64,000 nt of DNA from Brotonthovivens ammoniilytica (GTDB lineage: Bacteria > Bacillota > Clostridia > Lachnospirales > Lachnospiraceae): the NCBI RefSeq assembly GCF_025566885.1, contig NZ_JAOQJQ010000009.1, positions 50,995 to 114,994 on the forward strand, written 5' to 3'. The notes below the pieces were generated by a model. It saw only the letters and a program-made list of their open reading frames with translations, made no database searches and was not told where the DNA came from. The translations under genes and the position numbers were made by a program. Positions 45,107-53,921 of this stretch are shown piece after piece (position 1 is the stretch's first letter; each line of letters opens with the position of its first letter).

Positions 45107-45268
45107 TTGAAAAGAAAAAATAAATTTTTTATTAACATTCTGGGTTGTGCTGCATTGGCGGCAGAAATCTGGATTATTGCCGATATGACAAACAGCCATA
45201 TAGAATATAGAAATGATATGTTTCACTTACTATACCACAATGGCTGTTTTTTGTCACTATTCATTTAG
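45107..45268 (+). CDS. Possible small membrane peptide (53 codons)
   Basis: A TTG-initiated frame encoding a basic start (KRKNKFF) and a short hydrophobic stretch (INILGCAALAAEIWIIA). It lies in the otherwise empty 45055-45329 region. The only ribosome site is a weak CAGGAC. It is too short and its start too uncertain to be more than a candidate. The same DNA forms the hairpin listed next. Confidence 0.2.
   Translation: MKRKNKFFINILGCAALAAEIWIIADMTNSHIEYRNDMFHLLYHNGCFLSLFI
45188..45257. terminator. Long hairpin after the sigma/membrane-protein operon
   Basis: AACAGCCAT and ATGGCTGTT are separated by about 40 bases. The plus side has TTTTTTGTC and the minus side TGTTTGTC. Placed to end the minus-strand operon that stops at 45330, though the loop is long. 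Confidence 0.5.
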
Positions 45269-45329
45269 TTTATAAATTCATTTAAAACGCTGCTTTTCTA
45301 CCGTCAGCAGTTTCAAAAGAGGACATTTT

Positions 45330-46808
45330 TTAATTATCCAGTTCAACATTCCCATCCACCGGATCAAATAAAAATTCATCCTGAATCAGGCGAAATGCGC
45401 CTATACTGCTTAATTCTTCATGCATTCTCTTTTCCATGGCAGTTACCGCAGGATACTGAAACCAGTTTTTTTGATGTATATAATTAAACCAGCTGCTGAC
45501 CGTATAACCCTCCTGAATTTCATTTACAGTGTAGGATACATAACCTCTCTGCTGTCTGCTTCCATAAGGCATGGAAAACGCTGCGAAGACCTGCGTACTG
45601 TTCTGATCTTCTCCCTGGATATTGTTTGAGACATCTGTCTGGGAACCCAAAAAGTAATAATCAGAAACAAAAGTTTCCCCATTTTTATCATATAGTACAC
45701 GCCCGGTTACATCACCGGCCGACTCCCATCCGTCAGAAACTACATGATACGCAGGCAAAAGCTGAATCGCTTCCGTACCGGAACAACCGAAATCCTTCTT
45801 CCAGAGAAAATGGTGGAAAATTATCCATTGTTCTTTCTCACCGGAAATCTGCACCCCAACCCCGGTGATACGCAGATTTCTAATATCTTCAGCAGGTTCA
45901 TCTGCCACATTAACAACTACCTGCCGTGCACCCTCACAGGCCGCCAGATCCTCAGCACTGATATCATTTAAAACATACTCCGGGAAACCAAGCTGAAGAA
46001 GTCTTGATTTCGTATCAGCAGCCTTCGCAGCTTCATCTGCTTTAAGAACAGTCCATTCCATGGGATAACTACCGCCAAATGTATAACCACAGGCAGATCC
46101 GGCCAGGAGAATTGAAAGAAGTAATATCACAATACTGCGGTCTGACACTTTTTTGTATGCAGGCCGGATTACATACCCGGCTTCATCAAATTCTTTTGAC
46201 AGTTTACACAGACTTCGAATGATAAATATATAACTGACAATCATGGCTCCCGGCACGATCCATCCGCTGTACTGAATAAGGGCAAGAAGGCACAAAAGAG
46301 CATACCAGACAATCAACGCCGTCGCCCCTCTCCCATGAGGCGAAATCCCTGCTTTTTGTTGAACAGACAGCACTCCCCGCCAAAGACAAACCAGTTCAAA
46401 AAACAGAATCGCCAGATGAAACAGTTTCAGTATGAAAACAGCCTGAGTATTATATATTACAGTTCGATAAATACTCGTATTAAGTATCAAAAAAGTATAA
46501 AAATATATGGTCTGAAAAACTGATAGAATAAAACAAATTTTAAACCACTTATTTTCATGTCTTAAATTGCAAAACCCCAGCAGAAGCAAAGTTGTACCGA
46601 TGGCCGGCAGCACATATTCCAGCCACAGGAAGTCCAGTATGAAAGCATTCAGCGCCAGTCCTGCCAGTATTCGATACATCGGCTTTTTCCAAGGTGTTAC
46701 TGCCGCAGCAATATTATCAGGAGGCAGTTTTGAAATACTGCTTTCCAGCATTTTTTCAAAATCCTTTTCTTTTATTGTTTCCCAGCTATGATTACTCATA
46801 TTGTTCAC
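45330..46808 (-). CDS. Membrane protein coupled to an ECF sigma gene (putative anti-sigma factor)
   Basis: A 492-residue protein with no recognised domain. About seven hydrophobic helices lie between residues 45 and 240. A 250-residue extracytoplasmic C-terminal region follows (GSYPMEWTVLKADEAAKAAD ... FDPVDGNVELDN). The N-terminal 40 residues are soluble (WETIKEKDFEKMLESSISKL) and could bind the sigma factor. Its GTG at 46808 overlaps the sigma stop (GTGA); an ATG at 46799 is the alternative. The gene pairing is the main evidence for an anti-sigma role. Confidence 0.7.
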   Translation of the reverse strand: MNNMSNHSWETIKEKDFEKMLESSISKLPPDNIAAAVTPWKKPMYRILAGLALNAFILDFLWLEYVLPAIGTTLLLLGFCNLRHENKWFKICFILSVFQTIYFYTFLILNTSIYRTVIYNTQAVFILKLFHLAILFFELVCLWRGVLSVQQKAGISPHGRGATALIVWYALLCLLALIQYSGWIVPGAMIVSYIFIIRSLCKLSKEFDEAGYVIRPAYKKVSDRSIVILLLSILLAGSACGYTFGGSYPMEWTVLKADEAAKAADTKSRLLQLGFPEYVLNDISAEDLAACEGARQVVVNVADEPAEDIRNLRITGVGVQISGEKEQWIIFHHFLWKKDFGCSGTEAIQLLPAYHVVSDGWESAGDVTGRVLYDKNGETFVSDYYFLGSQTDVSNNIQGEDQNSTQVFAAFSMPYGSRQQRGYVSYTVNEIQEGYTVSSWFNYIHQKNWFQYPAVTAMEKRMHEELSSIGAFRLIQDEFLFDPVDGNVELDN

Positions 46809-47335
46809 CCCCCCAGCATCCTGCGCAGCTTCTTTTTCAAACGATAGAGTTTTCCTTCCACATCTCTCTTTGTCATATTCATTTCAGAGGCAATCTGTTC
46901 TGTGGACTGCATATAATAATATTTTCTGTAAAACAAAGTTCTTTCTTTTGAGGATAAATGCTGCAGTGCATCATAAACAGCTGCCTGTCTTTCCCGGCAA
47001 ATGGCTTCATCTTCCGGATTCAGTTCTGTAGAAGGCATATCTTCCGGAATTTCCACGGTATTACTATGCAAAAAAATACTTCTTTTATAGTTCAGGGCAC
47101 CATTTCTGGTAACTGCGGTTAACCAGGCATGAAAGCTTCCCCGTTTTGGGTCATACTTCCCGGCTTTTTCCCATACCTTCATTGCCACTTCAAAAAGACA
47201 GTCTTCTCTATCTTGCTCATTTGATAACACAGGGGCAATAATATATCTCATCAGAGGCCCATAATGCTTTAACAATGCCTTCATTCCTTCTTCCTCTTTC
47301 TGAAGCAGCAGTTTAACTATTTCCTGTTCCTTCAC
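46805..47335 (-). CDS. ECF RNA polymerase sigma factor
   Basis: A 176-residue ECF sigma factor. Region 2 is FEVAMKVWEKAGKYDPKRG ... AWLTAVTRNGALNYKR (about 48-84). Region 4 is ALQHLSSKERTLFYRKYYYM ... QIASEMNMTKRDVEGKLYRLKKKL (about 122-170). Starts with GTG at 47335, GGGGG upstream. Overlaps the membrane partner by 4 bp. Distinct from the sigma factor at 28614. Confidence 0.9.
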   Translation of the reverse strand: MKEQEIVKLLLQKEEEGMKALLKHYGPLMRYIIAPVLSNEQDREDCLFEVAMKVWEKAGKYDPKRGSFHAWLTAVTRNGALNYKRSIFLHSNTVEIPEDMPSTELNPEDEAICRERQAAVYDALQHLSSKERTLFYRKYYYMQSTEQIASEMNMTKRDVEGKLYRLKKKLRRMLGG

Positions 47336-47410
47336 AACTATGCCCCCTTTTTTACTGTCTCTCTATTAAATCATACACAAATCTGCAGAAAAACCCACGG
47401 TTATTTTCAA

Positions 47411-47460
47411 AAATCCGCAAAAAAACAGCGATACGAAAAGCCAAAGCCCAGTATCGCCAT
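47411..47460 (-). terminator. Terminator after the MFS transporter gene
   Basis: On the minus strand GCGATAC-n16-GTATCGC is followed by TGTTTTTTTGC. It ends operon B of the catabolic cluster. Confidence 0.8.
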
Positions 47461-47474
47461 TTTTTATTTTTCTA

Positions 47475-48675
47475 TCATCCCGCTTTTCCAATAAACTTAT
47501 CCCGGGAAGCAATCATCATAATAAATCCGATTACCAGCATTATAATATCAAAAATATACATAATTCCCGGATTTGTAAAGAATCCGATCATCATAACGCC
47601 CACACCTGCGCCGATTTCGAAAATGGTTCCAATGACACGATAGCCCGCTGTATAATCCCAGCGGCCGTATTTTGTGGCAACATAAGACGGAAGAAGATTA
47701 CATAAAGCTCCCTGTGCCGCAAAAATAATAATTCCTGCCAGCCAGCAGAAAATTGCTCCTCTTGGCATTAATAACGTAAACAAAAATCCGATAATAATAC
47801 AGATAAAATAAATAATAAATGCTTTTTTTGTTCCTGCTTTCTGATCAATAACTCCAAACAGAAAGCTTCCGATAATTCCCATAATACCGCCTGTGGCAAA
47901 TATACCGGTTGCAAATCCCGGAGCATATCCATATCCGATCATTGTTGGAATGGCAGAGGCAATATAGCTCATTACCGCCATAAATGCAAATGCAGAACCA
48001 AGTCCGATAAACCAGGTATCACGGTCAGCCAATACTTTTTTCAGAGTAAACGGTGTTTTATATTCTTTCATCTGACGTGCAATCTCAACACCGTTTGCTG
48101 CATAGGAAGGATCTCCATCCGGAAATTCTCCTGCCTCTTCCGGTGTATTTTTTATAAACAGCATTGCAATAACAGCTGCTGCCACCAATATGATGGCAAT
48201 TACTGTCATGCCCATTCCAAGTCCCAAGGCGCCTAACAGCTTCGGCATATAAGGTACATATACAATATTCATTGCCACAATGCCCATGGTGGTAAATCCA
48301 AGAACAACACCCTTTTTGGTGGGCCACCAGTTAGCAGTCAATGTCATACCGCCGTTCTTTTCATAGCCGCCCCCTAAAAATCCCATCACCAGAATAACAA
48401 TCAAAAATACCGGAAGACTTTTGGTAGTTCCAAATACAATCAGCAGCGCTGCCGAGATAAATAACGTAATTACCGTTAAGTTTTTAGGTCCCAGTTTTCT
48501 CACTGCACCTGCCAGTGCAAGCACACCGATAGCTTTCATAATACATGCAATACCTGAGACAATATTGATCAGATTAATATCCCATCCCCGTATTTCTGAA
48601 AAAATCGGAAATACTGTATTATTGTTGCCGCCAATAATACTTGTTCCGATGAGAAACAGAATTGCCGTGTAGACC
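47475..48675 (-). CDS. MFS transporter, OFA (oxalate/formate antiporter)-like, N-terminus in gap
   Basis: About 400 residues are visible, with roughly eleven to twelve hydrophobic helices. The loop LGGGYEKNGGMTLTANWWPTKKGVVLGFTTMG resembles the OFA group of major facilitator transporters for organic acids. The start codon and first 20-30 residues lie in the N run (48676-48985). It is the last gene of operon B, behind the hydrogenase. It probably imports the carboxylate handled by the cluster or exports a product. Confidence 0.85.
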
Positions 48676-48985
48676 NNNNNNNNNNNNNNNNNNNNNNNNN
48701 NNNNNNNNNNNNNNNNNNNNNNNNNNNNNNNNNNNNNNNNNNNNNNNNNNNNNNNNNNNNNNNNNNNNNNNNNNNNNNNNNNNNNNNNNNNNNNNNNNNN
48801 NNNNNNNNNNNNNNNNNNNNNNNNNNNNNNNNNNNNNNNNNNNNNNNNNNNNNNNNNNNNNNNNNNNNNNNNNNNNNNNNNNNNNNNNNNNNNNNNNNNN
48901 NNNNNNNNNNNNNNNNNNNNNNNNNNNNNNNNNNNNNNNNNNNNNNNNNNNNNNNNNNNNNNNNNNNNNNNNNNNNNNNNNNNNN
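48676..48985. other. Assembly gap (310 N)
   Basis: Unsequenced. It hides the C-terminus of the hydrogenase gene and the start of the MFS gene. A single reading frame spanning it is an artefact of translating N. Confidence 0.99.
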
Positions 48986-50594
48986 CGGCACGAAGCTCTG
49001 GTACATTTGTCATGGCCCGGACTGCCGCAGGCTGATGAGGCTGTCCGCCTCCACCTACACATCCTCCCGGGCAAGCCATGATCTCCACGAACTGATAATC
49101 TGCCTCACCGGATTTTATTTTTGTCAGAAGTGTATTGGCATTTGCAAGTCCCGAAGCCACTGCTACTTTTACAACGGTTCCCTCTATATCTACAGACGCT
49201 TCTTTGATACCGGTCATACCTCTGACGTTTGTATAATCCAGTTCATTTAACGTTTTTCCTGAAATCTGCTCTGCCGCGGTACGAAGAGCTGCTTCCATAA
49301 CACCGCCGGTTGCTCCAAAGATAACGCCGGCGCCGCTGCCCTGACCTAAGGGAGCATCAAATCTGGCATTTGGATCCATAGCCTCCAGCTGAATTTCAAA
49401 ATCTTTTAATAATTCTGCCAGTTCATTCGTGGTAATGGAAATATCAACATCCGGTACACCGGCGCCGCATTCATCCTCTCTTGTAATTTCAAATTTCTTT
49501 GCCGTACACGGCATAACACTGACCATAACGATGTTTTCTTTATGGATGCCCTCATTTGCCGCTATGTATGATTTTACAATAGCTCCCTGCATCTGATGGG
49601 GAGACTTGCAGGTTGAAAGATGATCCAGCATATCCGGATAAAAATGTTCTGCATATTTGATCCATCCCGGGCAGCAGGAAGTAATCATAGGAAGCACTCC
49701 GTCTTTCTTAATTCTTTCCATCAGCTCATGGGCCTCTTCCATAATTGTCAGATCTGCGCCAAACTTTGTATCAAATACTTTATCAAAGCCTGCCCGTTTC
49801 AACGCTTCTGCAATTCTGCCTTCTACATCAACGCCAATTGGAAATTCAAATGCTTCTCCCAGCGCTGCTCTTACAGCCGGAGCAACCTGTACCACTACGT
49901 ATTTTTCAGGATCCTTCAATGCTTCTTTTACAGCTTCTGTCTGATTAATCTCAGTCAGCGCTCCCACCGGACAGACCGCTACGCACTGTCCGCAGTTTAC
50001 ACAACTTGCTGCTGCCAGCCCTTTTGGAGACGACGGCGCAATCACTGTATCCAGCCCCTCTCCTGTTGCAGCAATGGCTGATACCGCCTGCATTTTTGCA
50101 CAGACATTGATACATCGTTTACATTTAATACATTTATTATGATCTCTTACCAGAACTTTTGAAGAAGTATCCAGTAATTCCAGTTTTTCTGCAGGCAGCT
50201 CAGCTTCATTGGTAAATCCATACTCATGAAGCAGATTCTGAAGTTCACAGCTTTCGGAACGCATACAGTACAGACAGGATTTATTGTGCCGGACAAGAAT
50301 TTTGGCCAGCGCTTCCTTCCGTGCCTCAATCACCGCCGGTGTATTGGTGGCTATCTCCATTCCATCTTTAATTCTGGTTACAGACGCATTCACAATCTTA
50401 CCGTCTGCTTCTGCTATACAGACTCCGCTTTCATCAATATCTACGACTCCTTTTAAATAATATAAGGTCGGAATCCAATGCTGCAGATATTCCTTTTTAA
50501 ACTTCTGTGTTTCAAAGGAAGCAGCAAGAATGGTGATTCCTTTTTTCATCGAATACTCTCTGCCATTTATTTTGATCGTAATCATTCCCATCAT
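48986..50594 (-). CDS. [FeFe]-hydrogenase, C-terminus in gap
   Basis: About 536 residues are visible. The N-terminal plant-ferredoxin-like domain (about 1-85) has lost its cluster ligands: the IPTLYYLKG position is Tyr, the next Ser, and only one Cys (GVCIAEA) remains. The HC3 cluster motif is intact (HNKSCLYCMRSESC, about 103-116). Two [4Fe-4S] motifs follow (CIKCKRCINVC, CVNCGQCVAVCP). All three H-cluster motifs are present: TSCCPGW (L1, about 310), MPCTAKKFE (L2, about 363) and MACPGGCVGGGGQP (L3, about 508). It should make or use H2. Start ATG at 50594 with GGAGGAG. Confidence 0.93.
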
Positions 50595-50603
50595 TACTCC
50601 TCC

Positions 50604-52361
50604 TTATTGTTCCACATAATACTCTTCCACGTGACCATCGGGAATTTCATAGCCTTTTGGTCTCACCGGATATCTCCACATTGGAATATCCTCGGTAAAG
50701 AGTTCCATTTCCCCATCTGCGCCCTGTCTGATATTGATCCATTTCAGCCAGTTTTTATTGTCTGTTTCAGGATAATCCGTGCGGTAATGAGGATACATAA
50801 TGCCCCGTGTCTCTTTTCTCATGTCTGCAGAACGGTATATCATTTCCAGACATAATACGGTATCGGCTGCTTCCAGGCATTTAGCAAGAGTATGAGGATC
50901 ATCGGCTGAAAGCTGCGGAATCATTTTGTTCATCTTGTCAATATCATCATATACTTTCTGAATTTCATCTGCATTTTTCGTAATACACTTATTCACATCA
51001 AAAATGTAGCGTTCAATCATATCAAAGATTTCTTTCGGCTTCTTTTTGCCTTCCCGTTTCAGCGGTGCATAAATTTTCTCTTTTAATGCAGCCAGCTGAT
51101 CAAGATTAATTTCATCAAATTCCGCTTCCGCTGCATATTTATAAATACTGTCGCCGCACATCATTCCTGTAGTGGAGGCATTTCCAAGACCGTCTCCTCT
51201 TGTCCAGCCAAAATAAGCATTTCCCTGTGTAGAAATCTTGCCGGGAGCCCAGAGTCCTTCCACGTCTGTTTTGATATCTGTATCAACTTTGATAGGCTCT
51301 ACCTGAATTACTGTTTTTATGGTTGTATCCGGTTTATTGCCCACATCGCCCAGAGACCGGATTGTTTTGGCAAATACATGCTCTTCCCAGGCAAGTTTAT
51401 CCCGGAACATACGCTGTGTCTCTTCCGCCATATCATGGCCTCCGATCATAGCCCGGACTTCGTCGGGATGATCCAGGTCACACCAGAGAGGGCCGTTTCC
51501 ATCTTTTATTTCTTTTACCATAGCCTCAACAAGCTTTGGTGTTACTTCCCACTCTTTGTGTCCGATATATTTGTCTGTAATGTTTTCATTCTTCTGGTTG
51601 TAAATGATATTGAACCCGCCGTAAATAGGTGTATTTGTCTTTTTAAATACAACGTCTACCTGAGTGGAAAATTCCACATTTCTCATAACCGCACCTGCCC
51701 GGTACGCAGCTCCCACGCCGGTTCCGTATCCCATAAATTCCAATCCGATTTTCTTGAAATGGCACCCTTGCGTAGCCATTGCAGTGGCTTTGGAATGGAA
51801 GATTTTAAATTTGCCGTGATCCATATCAAATCCTACAGCCCCAATTACTTTTCCATTGTCATTGGTTAACAGTTCAAATAAATTCATACGGCTTAATAAA
51901 CGGATTCCAAGCTTTAAGGCAAATTCCCGAAGCTGTTTGCAGACATAAATGGAAACGCCGCCCATATCCAAAGCGTCCGGTATAAACGTAAGGGGTGTGG
52001 CATTTCCTTCCTCATCACAGGAGGTAATGACGCCGCAATGTTTCATATAGTCAATATTATCTCTGTGGACTTCCAGATATCTCTTTAAGAATTCCTGATC
52101 ATTCATAAATGGCGTATGAGCATGCACCAGATATTTTAATGCATTCATGACACCGTCCGGATGTTTGGAAGTTGAGCGGATTCCGTTTCCGGCTTTTGTT
52201 GCCTGTCCGTTCCACCCGATGATTCCTTTATCTACAACGAGGATATCCAGATCCGGATCATTTTCTTTTGCCCGGATAGCTGTTACCAGACCTGACATTC
52301 CTCCGCCAATCACCAGAATATCCGATGTATAAAGTTCTCCGAAATCTTTTACACTTGCCAT
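50604..52361 (-). CDS. FAD-dependent oxidoreductase, AprA/fumarate reductase flavoprotein-like
   Basis: A 585-residue flavoprotein. The N-terminal dinucleotide motif is DILVIGGGMSGLVTAI (about 14-29). The family's second FAD motif lies near residue 380 (GLWAPGKISTQGNAYFGWTRGDGLGNAS). The length and C-terminal helical domain resemble adenylylsulfate reductase alpha and fumarate/succinate-type flavoproteins. Neither AprB nor sulfate-reduction genes are here, so the substrate is probably an unsaturated or keto acid rather than APS. The gene overlaps the ferredoxin gene by 13 bp, so the ferredoxin is its likely electron partner. Confidence 0.85.
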   Translation of the reverse strand: MASVKDFGELYTSDILVIGGGMSGLVTAIRAKENDPDLDILVVDKGIIGWNGQATKAGNGIRSTSKHPDGVMNALKYLVHAHTPFMNDQEFLKRYLEVHRDNIDYMKHCGVITSCDEEGNATPLTFIPDALDMGGVSIYVCKQLREFALKLGIRLLSRMNLFELLTNDNGKVIGAVGFDMDHGKFKIFHSKATAMATQGCHFKKIGLEFMGYGTGVGAAYRAGAVMRNVEFSTQVDVVFKKTNTPIYGGFNIIYNQKNENITDKYIGHKEWEVTPKLVEAMVKEIKDGNGPLWCDLDHPDEVRAMIGGHDMAEETQRMFRDKLAWEEHVFAKTIRSLGDVGNKPDTTIKTVIQVEPIKVDTDIKTDVEGLWAPGKISTQGNAYFGWTRGDGLGNASTTGMMCGDSIYKYAAEAEFDEINLDQLAALKEKIYAPLKREGKKKPKEIFDMIERYIFDVNKCITKNADEIQKVYDDIDKMNKMIPQLSADDPHTLAKCLEAADTVLCLEMIYRSADMRKETRGIMYPHYRTDYPETDNKNWLKWINIRQGADGEMELFTEDIPMWRYPVRPKGYEIPDGHVEEYYVEQ

Positions 52362-52657
52362 GTTTTACTCCCCCCTTTTGCTTCTTCCCGTCTGTTAAGT
52401 CCTGCACTGTATTCCAGCGGATCTACCTGCAGTGTACTGACAGGATAGATATCAATCACATTATTCAGGCAGTCCATTTCACATTGCAGACATAACACAC
52501 ATTCATCCGGATATTTTGGATATGCATAATGATTTTCTTCATCCCACTGCCATACGTTTTCCATACAGCGGCGGATACATCGTCTGCACCCACAGCACCG
52601 TTCCGTATCTACAACAAACTTTACGCTCTGCTGCTGCCCCTGATTCGTTACGATCAT
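52349..52657 (-). CDS. Ferredoxin with two [4Fe-4S] motifs, electron partner of the flavoprotein
   Basis: A 102-residue protein with CCGCRRCIRRC (about 22-32) and CVLCLQCEMDC (about 52-62), two four-cysteine cluster motifs. The protein is smaller than AprB. It starts at the ATG at 52657, with a perfect AGGAGGT 7 bp upstream; an earlier in-frame Met is not supported. First gene of operon B, downstream of the shared operator. Confidence 0.9.
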   Translation of the reverse strand: MIVTNQGQQQSVKFVVDTERCCGCRRCIRRCMENVWQWDEENHYAYPKYPDECVLCLQCEMDCLNNVIDIYPVSTLQVDPLEYSAGLNRREEAKGGSKTWQV

Positions 52658-52698
52658 AGTAATACCTCCTGTTTTGTTCCTTCTCTTTGTTTGATTCC

Positions 52699-52764
52699 AT
52701 TGTATCAACCAAAGGCTTTCTTTCGTTTGTCTACTTTATTAGAAAAAGCATTCCGTTTTCCTAC
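52699..52764 (-). promoter_or_regulatory. Promoter and operator of operon B (ferredoxin-flavoprotein-hydrogenase-MFS)
   Basis: On the minus strand the sites are GTAGGAAAACG (52754-52764), 19 bp, GTAGACAAACG (52724-52734), 19 bp, then TACAAT (52699-52704). There is no -35 box, and the second repeat occupies that place. The same layout occurs in front of operon A. Confidence 0.7.
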
Positions 52765-52799
52765 ACTGATAAACAAACATAAAATCCTTTCACTTTTTA

Positions 52800-53906
52800 T
52801 TAAAAATCAAAGCCTTCCCAGACCGGTTTTCCTGTATATTTTCTGGCATTCTCTTCCCCGCACAAGACCCGGACAGCACCGGATGCCAGGGCTTCTGTTT
52901 CATAGCTTCCCGGATACACATACACCGGAGCAATCCACTTAAGATCTTTCGTAAGCTGTTCTGCCAGTACCTTATCATTTGCAAGACCTCCGGTCATTAA
53001 GACTGCATCCACCTTTCCTTTTAAAGCTCCTGCCATCATAGCCGCCCACTTTACCATGGTATACTCCATAGCTTCAAGAGCAAGAGCTGCCATTTTATCT
53101 CCAGCCGGAATCAGTTCATTTCTGATTTTGCGCACATCATCTGTCCCGCACAGGTTTTTCAGTCCTCCCTTTCCGGATGCAAGCATATTAATTTCTTCCA
53201 GGCTCATCCCGCGCTTCATCAGGGTCATTACATCATCAATACAAAGATCTCCGGCACGGTTTGGTGAAATAGGACCCTGTCCATCACCAATTCTTGTCTG
53301 ATCTATTGCTTTTCCTTTACAGTGTGCGCCAATGCTGGTGCCGCCTCCCATATGCAGAATTACATAATTACAGTCTTCATAACGTTTTCCCTGGAGTTTG
53401 CTGTGATGGATGGCTACCTGTTTCATATTCAGAGGATGGGCATGAGAAGGGCGGTAAAGACCTTTTACACCGGTCATTCTGGCCGCATCACACAGTTCAT
53501 CGGTACTCATTGGATTTACAAAATACGCCGGCTTTGACAGCCTGTCTGCGATCCGTTTTGCCAGTACGATTCCCAGGGTGGCCGCATGATGAATCCCGGC
53601 CGCATCATTCAGCGCATGATCATAAGCCAGATCATCTATGAGATACGTGCCTCCTTCACAGGAATGAACCCCTACTCCTCTGCCGGATACCGCATCAATA
53701 CACGTAAGATCCACCTGATGCTCTGCCAGCATATCCATAATTTTCTGTTCCCGGTAAGGCGCCTGATCCCCAAAAGTTTCACACCCGTCAAATTCCCCGG
53801 GCCGTGTATCCACATTCAGATCAAAAACGACCTTTTCTCCTGTTACCAGACCGATTTTCGTTCCGGTAGAACCCGGATTCACAGTCAAAACCGTATATTC
53901 TTTCAT
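52800..53906 (-). CDS. buk: Butyrate kinase
   Basis: A 368-residue ASKHA-type acyl kinase: acyl-phosphate plus ADP gives acid plus ATP. Butyrate-kinase features are the N-terminal VLTVNPGSTGTKIGL, CIDAVSGRGVGVH, HMGGGTSIGAH (about 180-190) and GDGQGPISPNRAGDL. It is last in operon A, after a phosphotransacetylase rather than a phosphotransbutyrylase. The pair conserves the energy of an acyl-CoA as ATP. Whether the acyl group is butyryl, isobutyryl or another short acid cannot be told. AAGGAGGAGGG upstream of the ATG at 53906. Confidence 0.93.
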   Translation of the reverse strand: MKEYTVLTVNPGSTGTKIGLVTGEKVVFDLNVDTRPGEFDGCETFGDQAPYREQKIMDMLAEHQVDLTCIDAVSGRGVGVHSCEGGTYLIDDLAYDHALNDAAGIHHAATLGIVLAKRIADRLSKPAYFVNPMSTDELCDAARMTGVKGLYRPSHAHPLNMKQVAIHHSKLQGKRYEDCNYVILHMGGGTSIGAHCKGKAIDQTRIGDGQGPISPNRAGDLCIDDVMTLMKRGMSLEEINMLASGKGGLKNLCGTDDVRKIRNELIPAGDKMAALALEAMEYTMVKWAAMMAGALKGKVDAVLMTGGLANDKVLAEQLTKDLKWIAPVYVYPGSYETEALASGAVRVLCGEENARKYTGKPVWEGFDF

Positions 53907-53921
53907 GATTTCCCTCCTCCT

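Noticed and set aside
47475..50594. One 1039-residue hydrogenase-transporter fusion protein
   Set aside because: The frame passes through 310 N; the two halves are ordinary separate families and the fusion is a translation artefact.
50604..52657. True adenylylsulfate reductase (AprBA)
   Set aside because: The ferredoxin is shorter than AprB and no sulfate-reduction genes (sat, dsr) are present; the neighbours point to acyl-group metabolism.
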